Shown: positions 59,510 through 64,000 of the stretch, in pieces
How positions within the stretch are numbered: position 1 is the first letter of the stretch
Layout: each line of letters opens with the position of its first letter
Assembly: GCA_002839825.1 (NCBI GenBank)
Contig: PGYU01000003.1
Coordinates: forward strand, 112,947-176,946
Direction: 5' to 3'
DNA: 64,000 bases
DNA from: Ignavibacteriae bacterium HGW-Ignavibacteriae-1
Lineage (GTDB): Bacteria > Bacteroidota > Ignavibacteria > Kapaibacteriales > UBA2268
Program-made: the position numbers and the translations under genes
Notes under the pieces: generated by a model
Told to the model about the DNA's origin: nothing
Databases searched by the model: none
Seen by the model: the letters and a program-made list of their open reading frames with translations, nothing else

Positions 59510-61019
59510 TTGTATTTACATCTACTCCATTTTTTTCAATTTCAATTGGATAATCGCCTGTGAAGCAAGCTGTACAATAATCAATCCCTTCTTCTTGAGG
59601 GACAGATTCCATCAATTTCTCTTTCGATAAATAATGAATTGAGTCAACTCCGATATATTCGCCAATTTTTTCAATCGAATCGTGATGATTTGCAATTAAT
59701 TCCTCTTCACTTGGGAAATCCATTCCATAAAAGCACGGGTGCTTAATTGGTGGCGAACTGATTAATAAATGTAATTTTTTGGGATTTGCTTCTCGGACTA
59801 ATTTAACTAATGCCTTTGAAGTTGTTCCGCGTACTATCGAATCATCCACGAGCACAACGGTTTTACCTTCGATAACACCTTTTACCACATTGAATTTAGC
59901 TTTTACCCGAAATTCTCTGTTATTCTGTCCGGGAGCGATAAATGTTCTGCCAATATAGTGACTTCTGATTAATCCCAATTCAAATAAAGTCTCGTTGCCG
60001 TTTGCTGAGTTAACTCTTGCAAAACCGATAGTTGCAGTGTTTGCACTATCAGGCACGGGAACTGCTCTAATTTTATCATCTTTATCAACGATTGGCATTT
60101 CTTCGCCTAATTTTTTACCAAGTTTTCGGCGAACTTTATCTACACTATGCCCGAAGATTTTGCTGTCCGGACGTGAAAAATAAATATATTCGAAAATGCA
60201 ATGGTGGGCGATTGGTGTTTCATCAACGATTTTAAAAGATTTAATTTCGCCGGTTTTTAAAGTGTCTTGGTCAATTTGAATAATCTCATTGTGATGGACG
60301 CTTCGGATATATTCGGCACTTATAATATCGAATGCCGCAGTTTCGGAAGCAACAATATAAGCCCAACCGTGTTCGGTTTTCAATCTTCCAATGCTCAGTG
60401 GACGAACACCATGAGGGTCACGGGCTGCAATTAGCGTGTCATCAGTCATCATGGTCAATGAATAAGCCCCGTGAGCAGTTTGTAGTGCATCTCTCACTTT
60501 TTCAATTCGTGTTTCTTTTTTACTTTTTGCGATTAAATGCAAAAACAATTCGGAATCTGTCGTTGTTTGGAAAATCGAACCTTCTTGAATCAATTTATTG
60601 CGTAATGTCCTTGTATTTGTCAAATTGCCATTGTGAGCTAAAGCAAAAATCCCGTCATTATAAATCATGCTAAAAGGCTGAATATTATTTGCCGAGGATG
60701 AGCCTGTCGTCGAGTAACGATTATGCCCGATAGCCATATCGCCTTTTAGAGTTTGGGTCAAAACATTCGGTTCGGAAAAAACATCTAATACCAAGCCCGG
60801 ACCGCGTTTGGCGGCAAATCTCTTTCTATTTTTTTTCTCATCTTGGTAAATACTGATTATTCCGGCTGCTTCTTGACCGCGATGTTGCAAAGCATGAAGA
60901 GCATAATAGGTCATGATGGATGCTTGGGGATGCCCGTAAACTCCTACAATTGCACAATTTGGGCGAGCCTTGTCTAATTCGGAAACTAAGATAGATTTAT
61001 TATTTGGATGTTTCTTCAT
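59502..61019 (-). CDS. purF: Amidophosphoribosyltransferase
   Basis: CAIVGVYGHPQAS, ALQHRGQEAAGI, AHNGNLTN, VLVDDSIVRGTTSKALVKL. Confidence 0.96.
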   Translation of the reverse strand: MKKHPNNKSILVSELDKARPNCAIVGVYGHPQASIMTYYALHALQHRGQEAAGIISIYQDEKKNRKRFAAKRGPGLVLDVFSEPNVLTQTLKGDMAIGHNRYSTTGSSSANNIQPFSMIYNDGIFALAHNGNLTNTRTLRNKLIQEGSIFQTTTDSELFLHLIAKSKKETRIEKVRDALQTAHGAYSLTMMTDDTLIAARDPHGVRPLSIGRLKTEHGWAYIVASETAAFDIISAEYIRSVHHNEIIQIDQDTLKTGEIKSFKIVDETPIAHHCIFEYIYFSRPDSKIFGHSVDKVRRKLGKKLGEEMPIVDKDDKIRAVPVPDSANTATIGFARVNSANGNETLFELGLIRSHYIGRTFIAPGQNNREFRVKAKFNVVKGVIEGKTVVLVDDSIVRGTTSKALVKLVREANPKKLHLLISSPPIKHPCFYGMDFPSEEELIANHHDSIEKIGEYIGVDSIHYLSKEKLMESVPQEEGIDYCTACFTGDYPIEIEKNGVDVNTND

Positions 61020-61109
61020 TTTAAAATGTGTTTCTCATAATACTCAAATTACAAAAATACGGATTTATTATTTTTTAAGCCGAAAGTGGAAAACTTTTTG
61101 AGTTTAGTT

Positions 61110-61577
61110 TCAATTGTCTCGGAAATAATATTCGCTTAAGTCATCAAATTTGATGTTTGTTATTATCCAATCGTGTTTTGGCGAACGATAAAAAGTAAAT
61201 ATCCATCGCACCGGATAATTGGAATGTATGCCTAAATAGTTCAATCTGATGTAAGAATTACTTACTAAATCTGCATATACAGGCTCGTTGTTGTAAATTT
61301 TGCCATATAATCCGATTGCGCGTCTGGTTTGGACAACTAAGTTATTCAAATCCTCTTTTTGGTTCATTATCGGACTATTTTGCAACAATTCCTCGTATGC
61401 TTTATTAATGTCTTCGGATTTCAAAGTTTCAAAAAAACTCCCGACACGGCTTTTCAAACTCGTTGGGACTTCGTCAAATCCTTTTCCTTGCGTATTAGAA
61501 GCGGAGTGTTGTAACCCGCCGTCTTGGGCAAAAATCACGAAGCTCATCAAAAAAAACATAGCAAACAGTATTTTCAT
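61110..61577 (-). CDS. Secreted hypothetical protein (155 aa)
   Basis: Signal peptide MKILFAMFFLMSFVIFAQ; no recognised family. Confidence 0.65.
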   Translation of the reverse strand: MKILFAMFFLMSFVIFAQDGGLQHSASNTQGKGFDEVPTSLKSRVGSFFETLKSEDINKAYEELLQNSPIMNQKEDLNNLVVQTRRAIGLYGKIYNNEPVYADLVSNSYIRLNYLGIHSNYPVRWIFTFYRSPKHDWIITNIKFDDLSEYYFRDN

Positions 61578-61642
61578 TTTATTCTCTTGTCGTTTTTACA
61601 AATCTAAAATTACAAAAAATATCGGAAAAAGAAAGGCTTTGT

Positions 61643-62461
61643 TTAATTTAACTTAACGATTTTTTTCACATGTTGCAATTCTTTACGGTTTAAATGCCTG
61701 TAAGTTCCTCTTGGCAAACCCGATACGTTTATCCCTGCAAATGTCTTCCTGTCAAGCTGTTTGACTTCGTACTCGAAAGTTTCAAAAATCCGCCTTACTT
61801 CGTGATTTTTCCCTTCGCGTAATGTTATCGTAACTTTCGATTTATCATAAGTATGGATGAATAATTCGCATGGTTGTGTCATTTCGCCGTTTTCGAGTTC
61901 TACGCCCTGCGAAATAGCTTTTGCGTCTTCGGTCTTAAGTACTTGGTCTAATTTCACATCATAAACGCGCTCAATTTCATACGATGGATGAGTCAGCCTA
62001 TGAGCGAGTTCGCCATCGTTAGTCAGCAAAAGCACTCCTGTTGTATTACGGTCTAATCGCCCGACAGGATAGATTCGTGCATGCTTTTTGACGATGTCAA
62101 GCACTGTTTTTCTGCCTAATTCATCGTCGGTGGTAGTTATCACATTTTTGGGTTTATTCAGTACAATGTAAATTGGCATAGTCTTTTCCTTCACAGGGTC
62201 GCCATGCACAGTTACAAAGTCAGTTTTGTTCACTTTCGTGCCCGGTTGGTCAACCACGATACCATTTACTTTTACGGCACCATCCAGAATCAATTCATCG
62301 GCTTTTCGACGCGAAGTTATTCCGGCGTCGGCGATAAATTTGTTCAACCTTATATCAACATCAAGCTCACTTTCGCCTTTTTTCCTTGGGCGAGTGCTCT
62401 TTGCTTTTGTCGTAGTTTTATTCGAGCTGACAAGTTCTCTTTTTTTAGTCACAGTTTTCAT
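61643..62461 (-). CDS. RluB/RsuA-family pseudouridine synthase
   Basis: S4 domain RLNKFIADAGITSRRKADELI; YPVGRLDRNTTGVLLLTNDGELAHRLTHP; EGKNHEVRRIFE. Confidence 0.94.
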   Translation of the reverse strand: MKTVTKKRELVSSNKTTTKAKSTRPRKKGESELDVDIRLNKFIADAGITSRRKADELILDGAVKVNGIVVDQPGTKVNKTDFVTVHGDPVKEKTMPIYIVLNKPKNVITTTDDELGRKTVLDIVKKHARIYPVGRLDRNTTGVLLLTNDGELAHRLTHPSYEIERVYDVKLDQVLKTEDAKAISQGVELENGEMTQPCELFIHTYDKSKVTITLREGKNHEVRRIFETFEYEVKQLDRKTFAGINVSGLPRGTYRHLNRKELQHVKKIVKLN

Positions 62462-62474
62462 TTTTTCAATCCGT

Positions 62475-63389
62475 TTAAGTCAGAAACAACATGGCAACAC
62501 CGATTACTGAAACCGATGCTCCTATTAATGCTCTTGCATTTATTTTTTCTTTGTAAAATATGTAAGTTACTGGTAATATCATAATTGGTACAGTTGACAT
62601 TAGTGTTGCGGCAATTCCTACCTGTGTGTTTGTCAATGCTACAAAACTTAACGTTATGCCTAAGTATGGTCCAATCACCGAACCAAGTGCTACGAGCCCG
62701 AATGTCTTTTTATCTCTCATGTACAATTTCACCGGATTTTTGTATCTACCTATTAAATAGGCTGCCGGTAACAAAAAAACTACAGACGATGCAATACGGA
62801 CAAAAGTGGCTGTGATGCTATGAATATCTCCATCGGAATATGCCATTTTTGCAAGTATCAACCCAATACCTTGACCTGCTGAGCCTAATAATGCGTACAT
62901 CAGGCCTTTGGCTGTCATCTGAAATTGTCGGTTGCCTGTGCTTGGTCTGCGGTCAATTATGACAATAAAAATTCCGCTGAGAGTTACTAAAATTCCAATT
63001 ATTGCATAAAGGGACATCACTTCGCCGAGTACAAAATATGCCAGAATGCCGGCGATAGCGGGATTGACAGAATAGATGAGCATTGTCATCCGAGGTCCAA
63101 TCGCACTGAATGATTTGAATAGAAAAGAATCTCCAACTACCAAACCTACTATGCCGCTTAATGTCAGCATCAGAAGTTGGTAACTCGTGACAGAGTAGCT
63201 CAGCCCTAAAATCAAAATGGTAATAGCTAACAATATTGTAGCCAATGCCATTCTGTCAACGTTCAGTTGGATTGGACCTAATTTAATGGTTGCAGCCGTG
63301 AATACTATAGACGCATTAGACCATAGTAAAGCTGCTGTAAGTGCTGAAATTTCCCCTATAAACAAATTATGTCCCAAAGTAAAATGCAA
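62475..63389 (-). CDS. EamA/DMT-superfamily transporter
   Basis: About ten TM helices in two repeated halves; ALLWSNASIVF, ILVTLSGIFIVI. Confidence 0.85.
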   Translation of the reverse strand: MHFTLGHNLFIGEISALTAALLWSNASIVFTAATIKLGPIQLNVDRMALATILLAITILILGLSYSVTSYQLLMLTLSGIVGLVVGDSFLFKSFSAIGPRMTMLIYSVNPAIAGILAYFVLGEVMSLYAIIGILVTLSGIFIVIIDRRPSTGNRQFQMTAKGLMYALLGSAGQGIGLILAKMAYSDGDIHSITATFVRIASSVVFLLPAAYLIGRYKNPVKLYMRDKKTFGLVALGSVIGPYLGITLSFVALTNTQVGIAATLMSTVPIMILPVTYIFYKEKINARALIGASVSVIGVAMLFLT

Positions 63390-63416
63390 AAATACGAAAC
63401 ATTCAACGAAATTTAC

Positions 63417-64000
63417 TTAACTCTTTTTGGGACTTTCGATTGAACGTCGGAAAATTTCGAATGTCAATAGCGAATCCAAATCATTGCAGGATTTGGGATT
63501 GCCCAAACTTGCATTGTTGATTATGTTTTTCACAATTTCCTTGTTGTAATAGCCACTCGAGAGTGTTTCTGAGGAATTGAGATAATCGCCAATTTCACTG
63601 CCGAATAATCTGAACATCTCTACTGCATAATCTTTGCGATATTTACTCTCGGTGAGTTTTAAGTATAATCCCGAGCTAAGTGTACCGAGATTGAATGGGA
63701 TTTCGTGTGACCCTTTTATTAAATTAATCTTAGCAATCTCCGGATAAGTTTGTCTGATAGTGTCCTTATAAAACTTGCCGTTAAACTTTTGATTTGGAGT
63801 CAAAGCAACTAACGCACGATTCATTATCGGCTGATTGAATGGGCTAAGACTGACGTGAGTATTATCAGCTAATGTCTGTTTGCCCGAAATATTATTGCTG
63901 ATTTTAAAATCTATCGAAAAATTGTCCAATCTCCTTGCTAAATCATATCGTTTATTCATTTCGTATGAATCAATGACTGTATCTGCTTTTTCTAATGTTG
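63417..64000 (-). CDS. Asparagine synthase-related protein, C-terminal part (runs off the window end)
   Basis: YDLARRLDNFSIDFKISNNISGKQTLADNTHVSLSPFNQPIMNRALVALTPNQKFNGKFYKDTIRQTYPEIAKI resembles the asparagine synthase C-terminus; frame is open to the window edge. Confidence 0.5.
   Translation of the reverse strand, partial: TLEKADTVIDSYEMNKRYDLARRLDNFSIDFKISNNISGKQTLADNTHVSLSPFNQPIMNRALVALTPNQKFNGKFYKDTIRQTYPEIAKINLIKGSHEIPFNLGTLSSGLYLKLTESKYRKDYAVEMFRLFGSEIGDYLNSSETLSSGYYNKEIVKNIINNASLGNPKSCNDLDSLLTFEIFRRSIESPKKS

Noticed and set aside
1-64000. CRISPR arrays, prophage or integrative element
   Set aside because: No regularly spaced direct repeats with unique spacers, no intact integrase or transposase, no phage structural genes; the only tandem array is coding (57256-58112).

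Overview
This 64 kb window is from an FCB-group bacterium. Supporting traits are a T9SS-type C-terminal sorting domain, an LpxC-FabZ fusion, an AURKAIP1/COX24-type mini-protein and Bacteroidota-like TTG-n~19-TAnnTTTG promoters. Visible Shine-Dalgarno motifs make an Ignavibacteria/Kapabacteria-like lineage plausible, but this is inference. Most of it is core chromosome. It contains: an [FeFe]-hydrogenase locus (partial TM1266-type regulator, HydA/B/C-like subunits, and divergently an aspartase-HydF pair); a lipid A/outer-membrane assembly cluster (lpxA, lpxC-fabZ, lpxD, two ompH/skp, bamA, uppS); an ATP synthase operon (atpZ/I-B-E-F-H-A, hldD, atpG); ptb-buk followed by an acyl-CoA carboxylase and a biotin carrier; rnr, ribE, ndk, purF and others. 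The most unusual feature is sucD (succinyl-CoA synthetase alpha). It runs into an 11-unit AT-hook-like (KRGRP/KQGRP) repeat tail, interrupted by one unit that is 19 nt short and so breaks the reading frame. Other points of interest are a minimal HydB, four ACTTAG half-sites in the divergent hydrogenase promoter region, hldD inside the atp operon, a terminator-like hairpin directly after atpE, an apparent missing ATG for atpZ, a decayed DUF1016 fragment, and paired perfect hairpins resembling REP-type elements. No rRNA, tRNA, CRISPR array or intact transposase was recognised. All family calls come from reading motifs by eye; no database search was run.
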